In this document: positions 37,504 to 46,802 of the stretch, piece after piece
Position numbering within the stretch: the stretch's first letter is position 1
Layout: each line of letters opens with the position of its first letter
Assembly (NCBI GenBank): GCA_013288285.1
Contig: JABDCE010000004.1
Coordinates: forward strand, 1 to 64,000
Direction of reading: 5' to 3'
Source: Bacteroidota bacterium
Lineage (GTDB): Bacteria > Bacteroidota > Bacteroidia > Chitinophagales > Chitinophagaceae
Length of the DNA stretch: 64,000 bases
Notes under the pieces: generated by a model
The model's database searches: none
What the model saw: only the letters and a program-made list of their open reading frames with translations
What the model was told of the DNA's origin: nothing
Program-made: the position numbers and the translations under genes

Positions 37504-38097
37504 TTACTTCCTGATAGAATTAATTTTTTCTTTCAATCTTCGCCGGGCGTCGTTCAGGTGCCAGCGGCTGTTATTTTCATTTATATTTAAAATAGCTGCT
37601 ATATCTTTATGAGAATAATTTTCGAATACAAATAGGTTAAAAACCAACCGGTGTGTGTCTGGGATAGAATCAATTATCCGCAACAACTCTTTGTGCGATA
37701 ATTTTTCTACTGATTCACTATTCACATACACATCATCGGGCTGCATTTCTTTAAAATCATGCTCATGTTTTATGTTCTTTCTCAGGTGGTCGGTGACTGT
37801 ATTTACAACCAGTCTCCTGATCCACCCTTCGAAGGACCCCTGGAACGAGTATTGGCCAAGCTTTGTAAAGATCTTCAGAAAACAGTCATTCAATACTTCC
37901 TGCGCCGCCTGCTCACTATTATACAAGTACCGCCTGATAACACCGTAAACAGCCGGCGAGTAATGATCATAGAGTTTTTTCTGTGCGCTGCGTGATCCGG
38001 CAATACAATCCTTCACCAGTACACTGAGTTCGCTGTGTCCACCGGCGCTCTCTTCTGGTATAATGTATTGACCACTTATATTGATTGTTTCAGACAA
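37504..38097 (-). CDS. ECF-type RNA polymerase sigma factor
   Basis: LYDHYSPAVYGVIRRYLYNSEQAAQEVLNDCFLKIFTKLGQYSFQGSFEGWIRRLVVNTVTDHLRK; sigma4 HRLVFNLFVFENYSHKDIAAILNINENNSRWHLNDARRRLKEKI. Confidence 0.95.
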   Translation of the reverse strand: MSETINISGQYIIPEESAGGHSELSVLVKDCIAGSRSAQKKLYDHYSPAVYGVIRRYLYNSEQAAQEVLNDCFLKIFTKLGQYSFQGSFEGWIRRLVVNTVTDHLRKNIKHEHDFKEMQPDDVYVNSESVEKLSHKELLRIIDSIPDTHRLVFNLFVFENYSHKDIAAILNINENNSRWHLNDARRRLKEKINSIRK

Positions 38098-38376
38098 CGC
38101 ATTATAAATTTTAGTTCATCTGGCAGCCTAACAAACTTTCAGTTAATACTATAGACGAGATATGCATGACGATTGTTAGTACCCCAAAAAAATATTTCTA
38201 AGGTACTAACATTTATTGGGGATTGCTCGTCAATGCTACTAGCCATAAGTGTGCCTGTTCTACATATTTTATTTTAGTATAATTATTGTCGCTAATAAAA
38301 AATAATATAGAACAACGAAGAGTGCGGCGGTAATTTGGTTAAATTGCGGTTTGTTTTGTTATAAATAGTTTTTTAG

Positions 38377-39276
38377 ATGAGAACAAGGATATTTTGGATC
38401 ATATTTACGCTACTTAAGATTAGTTTGCTTTCCGGTGCTTATGCTCAGACCGCAGTGACCACATTGCATGAAAATTTTGATGTGGCTTGCGTTTATACCA
38501 CCGGTTTTGCTACAAACTGGATGTCTTTCAATCCCATTGCGTCTACCAGTCCCCAGGGTGCCTGGACTTGCAATCCACAGGATGGCAACTTCGGTACACC
38601 CGGTATGGAATGTACCGGTGTGTGGAGTGCTGATTTTCACCTGGATACTTCTTATCTCATTACGCCAAAGCTGGACCTGTCGGGTTATACCGATTCTGTT
38701 TTCCTCAGGTTTGATCTCAAAACAACCAAAGTATATCTGGGGGCCAAACTATCGGTAGTACATACAGACAATCCGCCTCCTTTTTCTGATACTACTCATT
38801 TCGATAGCACTCATACTTATTCCGAAATGACACCTGCCATTAGCACTAACGACTCTTCGAACTGGGTGACGCACCAGATCAATATTACTGCTTTGAAAAC
38901 GATGACCCCGCTCTACCTGACGTTTATGTACACATCTCCGGCGACTTCAGGCAGTATCTGGTACCTCGACAATGTAGAGATCACCACTTCTTCCATGGTT
39001 GATATTCACAATATTCCCAACCAGTATATGCCATTAACAGTGATAGGTAACAGCAAAAAGAACGAGATCAACATAGCATTTAGTACCCCCAGTCTCGCAA
39101 CCTGCGATCTTTCTATTTTTGACATGTTGGGAAAATGTGTACATTCGGAAAAAATTAACAGCTCCGCAGGGGAGCAGCATTACGCAATACATGGGTTGGA
39201 TCTGCAAAGTGGGTTGTATTGCATAAAGCTGGGAAATGAATACAACTACGGTGTTGCGAAAGTAATGATCCCGTAA
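38377..39276 (+). CDS. secreted protein with choice-of-anchor-like domain and T9SS type A sorting domain
   Basis: Signal peptide; ENFDVAC...FATNWMSFNP; C-terminal FDMLGKCVHSEKINSSAGEQHYAIHGLDLQSGLYCIKLGNEYNYGVAKVMIP. Confidence 0.85.
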   Translation: MRTRIFWIIFTLLKISLLSGAYAQTAVTTLHENFDVACVYTTGFATNWMSFNPIASTSPQGAWTCNPQDGNFGTPGMECTGVWSADFHLDTSYLITPKLDLSGYTDSVFLRFDLKTTKVYLGAKLSVVHTDNPPPFSDTTHFDSTHTYSEMTPAISTNDSSNWVTHQINITALKTMTPLYLTFMYTSPATSGSIWYLDNVEITTSSMVDIHNIPNQYMPLTVIGNSKKNEINIAFSTPSLATCDLSIFDMLGKCVHSEKINSSAGEQHYAIHGLDLQSGLYCIKLGNEYNYGVAKVMIP

Positions 39277-39307
39277 TTTTTTTGATAATCGTGTTTAGGC
39301 ACACACT

Positions 39308-40195
39308 ATGGAAAGGCAATTGCTTATGAGAACTATAGGCCGTCTGGTAGTTGTTATTGCCCTGTTCGCAGGCGTAAGAGCCTATGCCCAGCCTGCAACT
39401 AAGCTCAATCAGAATTTTGACGTACAGTGTGTGTTAAGTACTGACTTTCCTTCAGGCTGGCTCCGATATAATCCGATCCAGACTACTATTCCATTAGGCG
39501 CCTGGAGTTGTACGCCCGAAGGCGGCAGGGACACCACCCCCGGCTTGCAGTGTACCGGCTACTACGACAAAGCGTTTCATCTGGATACGGCATACCTCAT
39601 TTGCCCGCTGCTCAATTTCTCCGGTTATGGTACCAGCAGCGTCTTCTTCCGTTTCGATACCAAAGTGAGCATACCCTCAGGGTCTTCCCTGTCGGTATTT
39701 ACATCGTATACCGATATTTTTTCAGCAGCTGATACAGGCATAGCTGGTATATACCCACCTATGGGCAGCCCCGCCGACACTAACTGGACGACCCGCGAGG
39801 TGGACATAAGCGGCTATAAAGGCAATACCGATTTCTTCCTTGGCTTCAGATATACGTCTACTGATACAAGCGGTACCACATGGTTTATAGACAATATACT
39901 TACGTCTACTTCCCGCTTGTATGTGCCGGTGATAGCCGCCGGGCAACTGCAACTGACACCATTGGGTATAGGTAACAGGAATGGCATTACTTTCTCCTAC
40001 AGTACACCCGATGGTGGCACTTACGACCTTTGCCTCACTGATATGATGGGCCGCATCGTTTACAAGGAACAATTTGTTGCCGGCCAGACCCAAACCACTC
40101 ATTCCATTCCCGCACTGGGCCTCAGAGACGGCATGTACTTTCTGAAGATAGACAATGGTATCAACTATGGTGTAGCCAAAGTGATGGTGCAGTAA
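39308..40195 (+). CDS. paralogue of the preceding T9SS-sorted secreted protein
   Basis: QNFDVQCVLSTDFPSGWLRYNP...LGAWSCTPEGGRDTTPGLQCTGYYDKAFHLDTAYLI; C-terminal DMMGRIVYKE...LRDGMYFLKIDNGINYGVAKVMVQ. Confidence 0.85.
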   Translation: MERQLLMRTIGRLVVVIALFAGVRAYAQPATKLNQNFDVQCVLSTDFPSGWLRYNPIQTTIPLGAWSCTPEGGRDTTPGLQCTGYYDKAFHLDTAYLICPLLNFSGYGTSSVFFRFDTKVSIPSGSSLSVFTSYTDIFSAADTGIAGIYPPMGSPADTNWTTREVDISGYKGNTDFFLGFRYTSTDTSGTTWFIDNILTSTSRLYVPVIAAGQLQLTPLGIGNRNGITFSYSTPDGGTYDLCLTDMMGRIVYKEQFVAGQTQTTHSIPALGLRDGMYFLKIDNGINYGVAKVMVQ

Positions 40196-40271
40196 AACCT
40201 TTGGTACCAGTTCCCCCATAAAATCACCTATCAGAATACTCACAGCTTTACTTAAGTTTGCCCATTAATCA

Positions 40272-42050
40272 TTGCGGATGAAAAGAAACAGTATAATATT
40301 CCTGGCTTTAATATTGCTCAGTTACATGAATACAGCCATTGCAAAGACTACAGGCGCATCTGACGATGCGCGGTTCAATGCTTTTAAAGAACGCTGGGCG
40401 CTGGACCTCTGGGCCGTATATCCCGGCTGGGCCAGCTCAGTAGGCTATCATAAATATGACAGCAAACTGGTGATACCTGATGATAAGTCGCGGGCGCGGG
40501 AGCTGGCGTTCTGCAAAACAGGTCTCGACTCGCTTAAAAAGTTCACGATCTCTGCGCTGTCTGATGCGAATAAGACCGACTACCACCTGATAGAGAACCA
40601 ACTAAAATCAGCAGAGTGGGGGATACAGCAGCAAAAAGCCTATCAGTGGGACCCATCGGGATATAATGTCTGCAGCAGCTTTGCAGACATGCTGGGCAAC
40701 GACTATGCACCGGTAGACGAGCGCCTGCGCAACTTCTATATCCGCATGGATGCAATACCTGCATATTACAAGGCCGCAGCGAGTAACATCAAAGACCCCA
40801 CAGCGGAGCATACGGCACTGGCCATAGAGCAGAACCTGGGCGGCATATCAGTCTTCGAGCAAGACCTGCCTGAAGCGCTGGGCAAATGCCACCTGGATAA
40901 AGCAGAACAGGATGCTATTACGGCCAGGGCCAAAGTGGCTGTAGCAGCCATCAAAGCGTATACCGAATGGCTGAAGGGATTGAAGAATGATCACCCCCGC
41001 AGCTTCAGGCTGGGCAAGGAGTTGTACGATGCCAAATTTGCTTACGATATACAATCGGGCTATACGGCCGAAGAAATATACCACAAGGCGCTGCAACATA
41101 AAGATGATCTGCATAAGCAGATGTATGAGATCACTACGCAGCTATGGCCAAAGTATTTCAGTGCTGCACCTATGCCGACTGACCACCTCACCGCTATACG
41201 GCAAATGATAGATACACTATCCCGGAAACATGTAGAGGCTGACTCGTTCCAGGCGGCTATATCGGCGCAGATACCTGTATTGGAAGCCTTTATCAAAAAC
41301 AAAGACCTCATTTACATAGATCCGTCGAAGCCGCTGGTAGTAAGGAAAGAACCGGCCTACATGGCTGGTGTAGCAGGGGCTTCTATAACCTCGCCCGGCC
41401 CCTACGACAAGAACGGCAATACCTACTACAATGTAGGTAGCCTATCAGGATGGGACAAGCAGAAGGCCGAAAGCTACCTGCGTGAGTACAACCACTACAT
41501 ACTACAGATACTCAACATTCACGAGGCCATACCCGGCCATTACACACAGCTGGTGTATGCCAATCGCTCACCAAGTATCATCAAGGCCATACTGGGAAAT
41601 AATGCCATGATAGAGGGCTGGGCGGTATATACCGAACGCATGATGCTGGAGAACGGCTATGATGGCGACCAGGGTATCAACTCTACACATGCATCGCCGG
41701 AGATGTGGCTGATGTACTACAAATGGAACCTGCGCAGCACCTGCAACACCATACTCGATTACAGTGTACACACCAAGAACATGAGCAAGGAAGATGCGAT
41801 GGACCTGCTGGTACGCCAGGCTTTCCAGCAGCAGGCTGAGGCCGAAGGCAAGTGGAAGCGGGTATCTGTAACACAGGTGCAACTCGACTGCTACTTCACG
41901 GGCTATACCGAGATATATGACCTGAGGCAGCAGCTAAAAGTGAAAATGGGCAGCAGCTTTAACCTCAAACAGTTTCACGAAAAATTCCTTAGCTACGGCA
42001 GTGCACCCGTAAAGTATATTAAAGAACTAATGCTAAGTGACAGCAAGTAA
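40272..42050 (+). CDS. DUF885-family protein (putative metallopeptidase)
   Basis: ILNIHEAIPGHYTQLVYANR and DYxxxENQLKSAEW regions typical of DUF885; signal peptide. Confidence 0.85.
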   Translation: MRMKRNSIIFLALILLSYMNTAIAKTTGASDDARFNAFKERWALDLWAVYPGWASSVGYHKYDSKLVIPDDKSRARELAFCKTGLDSLKKFTISALSDANKTDYHLIENQLKSAEWGIQQQKAYQWDPSGYNVCSSFADMLGNDYAPVDERLRNFYIRMDAIPAYYKAAASNIKDPTAEHTALAIEQNLGGISVFEQDLPEALGKCHLDKAEQDAITARAKVAVAAIKAYTEWLKGLKNDHPRSFRLGKELYDAKFAYDIQSGYTAEEIYHKALQHKDDLHKQMYEITTQLWPKYFSAAPMPTDHLTAIRQMIDTLSRKHVEADSFQAAISAQIPVLEAFIKNKDLIYIDPSKPLVVRKEPAYMAGVAGASITSPGPYDKNGNTYYNVGSLSGWDKQKAESYLREYNHYILQILNIHEAIPGHYTQLVYANRSPSIIKAILGNNAMIEGWAVYTERMMLENGYDGDQGINSTHASPEMWLMYYKWNLRSTCNTILDYSVHTKNMSKEDAMDLLVRQAFQQQAEAEGKWKRVSVTQVQLDCYFTGYTEIYDLRQQLKVKMGSSFNLKQFHEKFLSYGSAPVKYIKELMLSDSK

Positions 42051-42081
42051 CGCTGCCACTTAGCATTATAATATTGTGCTA

Positions 42082-42870
42082 CTAGTTTACCTGCACTACT
42101 TCATAAGCGTCCTGCCCATTCTGGGATATTGGCTCGTAATAAGTGTTGTTATAGAGCAGGTAGTTCTCGCCGTTGATCACCTGTTGGGTAGCCCCGTCAG
42201 GAAGCTCTGTAACTACTGCGCCTACGGGAGCCGGTACCACGCGGTAAGAGTTGCTCTGACCCAGGTAAAATGCGCCGCCGTAATAGTAGTAAACACCATC
42301 GCCCATATCTATTGTCTGGTAGCCATTTGGCAGGTAGGTAACTACTGCGCCTATAGGTGGCGCTACCACCGAATAGCCGTTGCCGGACGGTGCGTAGTAA
42401 ACGCCCTGGTCGTAATAGTACTGCTGATTGGCGAGTGAAAAATAGATAGCATCTGCGGTAAGTGCTGCGGCAAAATAGCCGAACGGATGCCAGTAAGCAC
42501 CCCATGCATAAGGGTGATATGGATGGTAGTAATAAGGGCGTACGCCGCCATTTACATGGTGGTACACACCTTCATTGCGGGTACCAAATCCGCCACGACC
42601 CGGACGTGCTGCTGCCGGCGCAATCTCGTGACTGCCTATGTTGTGGGCGCCGCCATTAAAGCCACGGCCACCACCAAACACCTGGCTAGGACGTGAGCCG
42701 CCGCCACCAGCACCACCACCTCTGAAGCCACCACCACCGCCCCTGCTGCCACCGCCTCCGCCACCACCGTGGCCAAAACGCTGCGCGGAGCTGCTCTGCG
42801 GAACTGAACAGGCTATAAGGCAAAACATAAATACTATACTGGCTGCTTTTATCTGACTGAAGGTTTTCAT
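42082..42870 (-). CDS. secreted Gly-rich protein with C-terminal DUF6515-like region
   Basis: GHGGGGGGGSRGGGGGFRGGGAGGGGS followed by repeats of VVAPPIGAVVTYLPNG / VVPAPVGAVVTELPDG. Confidence 0.75.
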   Translation of the reverse strand: MKTFSQIKAASIVFMFCLIACSVPQSSSAQRFGHGGGGGGGSRGGGGGFRGGGAGGGGSRPSQVFGGGRGFNGGAHNIGSHEIAPAAARPGRGGFGTRNEGVYHHVNGGVRPYYYHPYHPYAWGAYWHPFGYFAAALTADAIYFSLANQQYYYDQGVYYAPSGNGYSVVAPPIGAVVTYLPNGYQTIDMGDGVYYYYGGAFYLGQSNSYRVVPAPVGAVVTELPDGATQQVINGENYLLYNNTYYEPISQNGQDAYEVVQVN

Positions 42871-42897
42871 ATTCGAAAATGGTAAGAGATTAAAGAA

Positions 42898-43638
42898 TTA
42901 TTTTTTAGCTGATAAGGGTTTAAGTTTTATTTTCTGCGCATTTGGCGGAGCCCGGAATTCAAATATGCTCTCAGGCAGGGTAGGGTTGATTTGCCAGTCG
43001 CAGTAGGTAGCTTCATATTGCGGGTTCAGCGGCTTGTCGGTATAGACGATCACCATTTTTACCGGCAGGGAGAACGCATCATCTGCTATCCAGAACTGGA
43101 ATGTTTTATCCTTAGCAGTACCGGCGATATGGAAGCAATCCTTGCCATCTACCTTGGTCATGCCTAGCAGCACTATAGTGCGGGCCTCGTTGATGATATC
43201 ATCTACAAAGCCGGGGTACATGAAGTCAGACATAGGGAAAACAATACCGTAGTCTTTATTCATGTAGTCTATCATGTCCATTACGTTCGATGGTACTTTC
43301 ACCTGCGCATAATGGTTTTTATCTACAGAATAGTAGCTGAGCATTTTACCATTATACATCAGGTAGCGGGTACCCTTGTCGCCTTCTGAGCGTACCAGCA
43401 TCTTATCCGGGCCGCCTACGTACACATGCTCCACATCTGAGTGCTTTACCAGGCCCAGCTGCTGGCTGCTCACGTCGTAATTTGATTTTACCGTGGCGCT
43501 GCATGAACCCAGCTGGCCGATCATCTCGCTCATCCTGTCGAGGATGGATACGGCTACGGTATCAAACTGTGACCTCTGCGCTTCCGTACGGCCCGACAAC
43601 AGGCAAGCGACCATAATGAGAAAAAATCCTTTTTTCAT
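42898..43638 (-). CDS. DUF2092-like secreted protein
   Basis: Signal peptide; VAVSILDRMSEMIGQLGSCSATVKSNYDV; LLGMTKVDGKDCFHIAGTAKDKTFQFWIADDAFSLPVKMVIVY. Confidence 0.75.
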   Translation of the reverse strand: MKKGFFLIMVACLLSGRTEAQRSQFDTVAVSILDRMSEMIGQLGSCSATVKSNYDVSSQQLGLVKHSDVEHVYVGGPDKMLVRSEGDKGTRYLMYNGKMLSYYSVDKNHYAQVKVPSNVMDMIDYMNKDYGIVFPMSDFMYPGFVDDIINEARTIVLLGMTKVDGKDCFHIAGTAKDKTFQFWIADDAFSLPVKMVIVYTDKPLNPQYEATYCDWQINPTLPESIFEFRAPPNAQKIKLKPLSAKK

Positions 43639-43794
43639 TGTGCATTAGTTTTTATAAAAATTCGAAAATGGTATACAAACAGGCGGTTCAATATTCAGAA
43701 ATTGCATACAAAAACCTTGCCACTATTAGTCAGACACTAATTTACTCTGAACGTTTAATCCCTGCAAATTATAGAAATGTTAATGATATTATTA

Positions 43795-44502
43795 TCAATG
43801 TTTCAATATCATATACGCGCTTCTGCCGGCGGCTTTTTCATCTGCACTCGTTTTGTCAGTAGTGGGCTTACTGCTCTTCCTGCCGGTAGCAGTGATGCGT
43901 TTAGGGGTTGCGCCATGCTCCACGAGGTAGTCCTTCACAGCTTCTGCACGCTTCTGTGCCAGGTCTTTATTGGTCGCTTCATCACCTGAATTGTCGGTGG
44001 TGCCTATGATGGTTAGTTTGGCAGCAGGGTCTTTTTCCAGCTCTGCGAGGGCATCGCGGAGTATATCATTATTCTGGTCGGCAATTACATACTTACCGGA
44101 CTCAAACAATATGGGCGTGGCATAATCTACATTGGTGCGCGGGGCCGGAGCCGAGTATGGCGTACGGTCCTTTACAAACCGGTCGTAGGACTTCAACAGG
44201 TCGCGGTACTCATATTGATCGAGCACCTTTTTGTAGTCGGCCATGCGATCAGCGCCGCGGTTGCGCTCAAATACGATCTTATCGGCTACATTAGTGGGCA
44301 GCAGCAGGTAATTGACCAGGGTATCGCGGGTGGCTGTGGACAGCATCTGCTCCAGGCAACTGGTATGGTTGCAGCCCAGCGGCCTGAAGGGAAAATCACG
44401 GCAGTCTTCGCATAGTATGCGCGAGGCCTTAGGGGCCTGCTGGGCAGAGAGTATGCCGTGGCAGCACAATATGGAAGCGATAATGATCAATAGCTTTTTC
44501 AT
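43795..44502 (-). CDS. OmpA-family C-terminal domain protein
   Basis: ILFESGKYVIADQNNDILRDALAELEKDPAAKLTIIGTTDNSGDEATNKDLAQKRAEAVKDYLVEHGATPKRITATG. ATG at 44502 (MKKLLIIIAS) begins a signal peptide; the upstream extension is intergenic. Confidence 0.9.
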   Translation of the reverse strand: MKKLLIIIASILCCHGILSAQQAPKASRILCEDCRDFPFRPLGCNHTSCLEQMLSTATRDTLVNYLLLPTNVADKIVFERNRGADRMADYKKVLDQYEYRDLLKSYDRFVKDRTPYSAPAPRTNVDYATPILFESGKYVIADQNNDILRDALAELEKDPAAKLTIIGTTDNSGDEATNKDLAQKRAEAVKDYLVEHGATPKRITATGRKSSKPTTDKTSADEKAAGRSAYMILKH

Positions 44503-44776
44503 AAGGCTAATATAGTTACCAAAATTGGAAATCAATAACGAGCCTCTCCCGGCCTCTCCAAGCGAGAGGTGACTGCGAGACGAAAAGTGACCCCACCTAT
44601 GCGGAAAGCTTCGGTCGGCAGGCCAAAACTGTACAACTCCCATTGGCGTATAATCCTGATTTTAATTTACAGTGGCGCGATTTTACCGATATTCCCAAGG
44701 AAATAATTAAGCTCCAGTATCCCTAGAACTTTATATGATAACCTGATAGCATAAAAATTATTGGCCTAATCCCATA

Positions 44777-45874
44777 TTAGACGTGGCTAATAATATAGCT
44801 GGTACTTCTGCCGCCGGCGTTTTCTTTTTCTAAAATATTTTGTTCTATCAAATCCTGAATGTCACGCAATGCGGTATCATGTGAGCATTTGGCGATTTTG
44901 CCCCATTTTGCTGCGGTCATTTTTCCTTCGAAGCCATCGAGCATTTTGTTCAGCATTAATTTTTGCCTGATGTTTAATATTGCTTGTGCATAGGTATCCC
45001 AGAATTTTGCTTTTGCAAGAACAGTGGCCAATATATCATCTGTGGCGATCAACGCACGGTCTAAGCAATGCAAGAACCATTCCAGCCAGTTGGTAATATC
45101 TAATGTACCTCTTTGCGTTGCTTCAAGAATCAGATAATAAGAACTATGCTCTTTTTGTATTTGTGCAGACATACTATAAAAGCGCTGGGAACTTTCATCT
45201 GCACGTGCAAGCTGGAGGTCTGTAATCGCCCTGGCTATTCGTCCGTTGCCGTCATCGAACGGGTGAATGGTAATGAACCATAAATGTGCTATGGCGGCTT
45301 TTAAAACAGGGTCAATATTTTTTTCAGCATTGAACCACTCAAAAAATTTGTTCATTTCGCCATCAAGAAGCTCCGCGCCGGGTGCTTCGTAATGGATACG
45401 CTCGTTGCCGATGCCACCCGAAACAACATACATGGGTGAACGCCGCCAATTACCAACGGTTATTTTGTATATGCTACTAGGGCCTGTTGGGAACATAGCA
45501 GCATGCCAGCCGAACAAACGATCACTCTCAAGATCATTTTTAAATTTTTGAGTGGCATCCAACATCATTTCGACAACGCCATCAATGTATCTGTCTGATG
45601 GGACCAGGCCGACAATATCCATTCCTAAATGTCTTGCCAATGACGAGCGCACTTCTTCAGGGTTGAGTATCTCGCCTTCTATTTCATTTGACTTAAGAAT
45701 ATCGAGGGTTAATGTATTTAATGTAGCTTCTGCTCTCAGATTGAAGCCAAGCGCTTCCATTCTACCAACCAGCTTGCCTTGTTTATTCCTGATCGTTGCC
45801 AGTAAAGCAGATATACGTTCAACATCCCAATAGAATTTGGGCCATGAGGTATTTTGATGGATGTATATGCTCAT
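44777..45874 (-). CDS. Fic-family protein with N-terminal inhibitory motif and C-terminal winged-helix-like region
   Basis: Fic motif HPFDDGNGRIAR; N-terminal SNEIEG matches (S/T)xxxE(G/N); C-terminal MTAAKWGKIAKCSHDTALRDIQDLIEQNILEKENAGGRSTSYI. Confidence 0.93.
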   Translation of the reverse strand: MSIYIHQNTSWPKFYWDVERISALLATIRNKQGKLVGRMEALGFNLRAEATLNTLTLDILKSNEIEGEILNPEEVRSSLARHLGMDIVGLVPSDRYIDGVVEMMLDATQKFKNDLESDRLFGWHAAMFPTGPSSIYKITVGNWRRSPMYVVSGGIGNERIHYEAPGAELLDGEMNKFFEWFNAEKNIDPVLKAAIAHLWFITIHPFDDGNGRIARAITDLQLARADESSQRFYSMSAQIQKEHSSYYLILEATQRGTLDITNWLEWFLHCLDRALIATDDILATVLAKAKFWDTYAQAILNIRQKLMLNKMLDGFEGKMTAAKWGKIAKCSHDTALRDIQDLIEQNILEKENAGGRSTSYIISHV

Positions 45875-45976
45875 ATTCTACGCATATTTTGCGTCGATTA
45901 AAATGATTATTCTACGCAAAGTAACGGTATTCTACGCATATTATGCGTAGAATGGGCTATCTATTATACGCATAAT
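45875..45976. promoter_or_regulatory. four-copy operator-like repeat upstream of fic
   Basis: ATTCTACGCATA or close variants at 45875, 45909, 45929 and 45963; the third forms a perfect 12-1-12 palindrome at 45929-45953. Confidence 0.8.
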
Positions 45977-46141
45977 GTATTTTTTGTATATATTGCTGTT
46001 TATTTTGTGTATAGAAGGGCCAATCGACGGTTGACGTCCACTGCAAGGGGGCGTACTCGACCAATATGTCAGTAATATCATTTTTTCCCTTCCCGAATTG
46101 CTAGCCACAATTCAATTTCGACATTCGTGACCTCAAATATA

Positions 46142-46744
46142 TTAGTTCACTAAAAAGACTTTTCTATCGTCTGGCAATAAAAATTTAGTAATAAAAGGCC
46201 CTTCCTCAATGAGCACTTTTATTTTTTCAGCGTTTTTGGGTATTTCAAAAACAAGTTGTGTTTCCAATGATTGATTTAATTCCAGTTTTTGATCTATAGG
46301 TACTTGCTGGCCAAATGTTTTTTCAAGCAGGTGTTGACCCTTGTCTGAAACTGACCAGTAACTCCCTTTTTCATCAATTATATGCACTCTTGGCTTCGAT
46401 GGCTTTTGAGCGATACCTCTTGCGTGGTTGCTGATTTTTATGTGCAGAATCACAAACTGTTCATTGGGGGCAAGTACCTCGTTGTCTTTTTCTATAGACG
46501 GTGTTTTTTCAATTTTTGTAACTGTGATGCACCAGTCATCAAAACAGATATCTGTTCCTAATGGAACTGCCACGTCATTGCTAATAAAATAGAAGAAGCA
46601 CCACAATGAAAAATATGATAACGTGACAAGCGCAATTGCTTTTAAAGTGGTAGCAATGTTTTTACGCTTTATCAGCTTTGCGGTCAGGTTTGCAAGCAAA
46701 ATAAGGAGGGTGACAATTGTTGCCAGGAAAAGTAAAGTTGCCAT
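46142..46744 (-). CDS. membrane-anchored protein, DUF4352-like extracytoplasmic domain
   Basis: Two N-terminal TM segments; ITVTKIEKTPSIEKDNEVLAPNEQFVILHIKISNHARG...LVFEIPKNAEKIKVLIEEG. Confidence 0.6.
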   Translation of the reverse strand: MATLLFLATIVTLLILLANLTAKLIKRKNIATTLKAIALVTLSYFSLWCFFYFISNDVAVPLGTDICFDDWCITVTKIEKTPSIEKDNEVLAPNEQFVILHIKISNHARGIAQKPSKPRVHIIDEKGSYWSVSDKGQHLLEKTFGQQVPIDQKLELNQSLETQLVFEIPKNAEKIKVLIEEGPFITKFLLPDDRKVFLVN

Positions 46745-46802
46745 TTTTCTACTTGTTCGAAAATGAAAATAAGCTTTTTATTTCCGGCAAAGAAATTGCT
46801 CA

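Noticed and set aside
44503-44643. N-terminal extension of the OmpA-like ORF
   Set aside because: Encoded by intergenic repeat sequence; the signal peptide starts at MKKLLIII (44502).
46020-46140. Possible decayed ECF sigma remnant on the minus strand (EVTNVEIELWLAIREGKK* then, after a frameshift, DILVEYAPLQWTSTVDW)
   Set aside because: Too short and requires a frameshift; similarity is only impressionistic. A BLASTX search would settle it.
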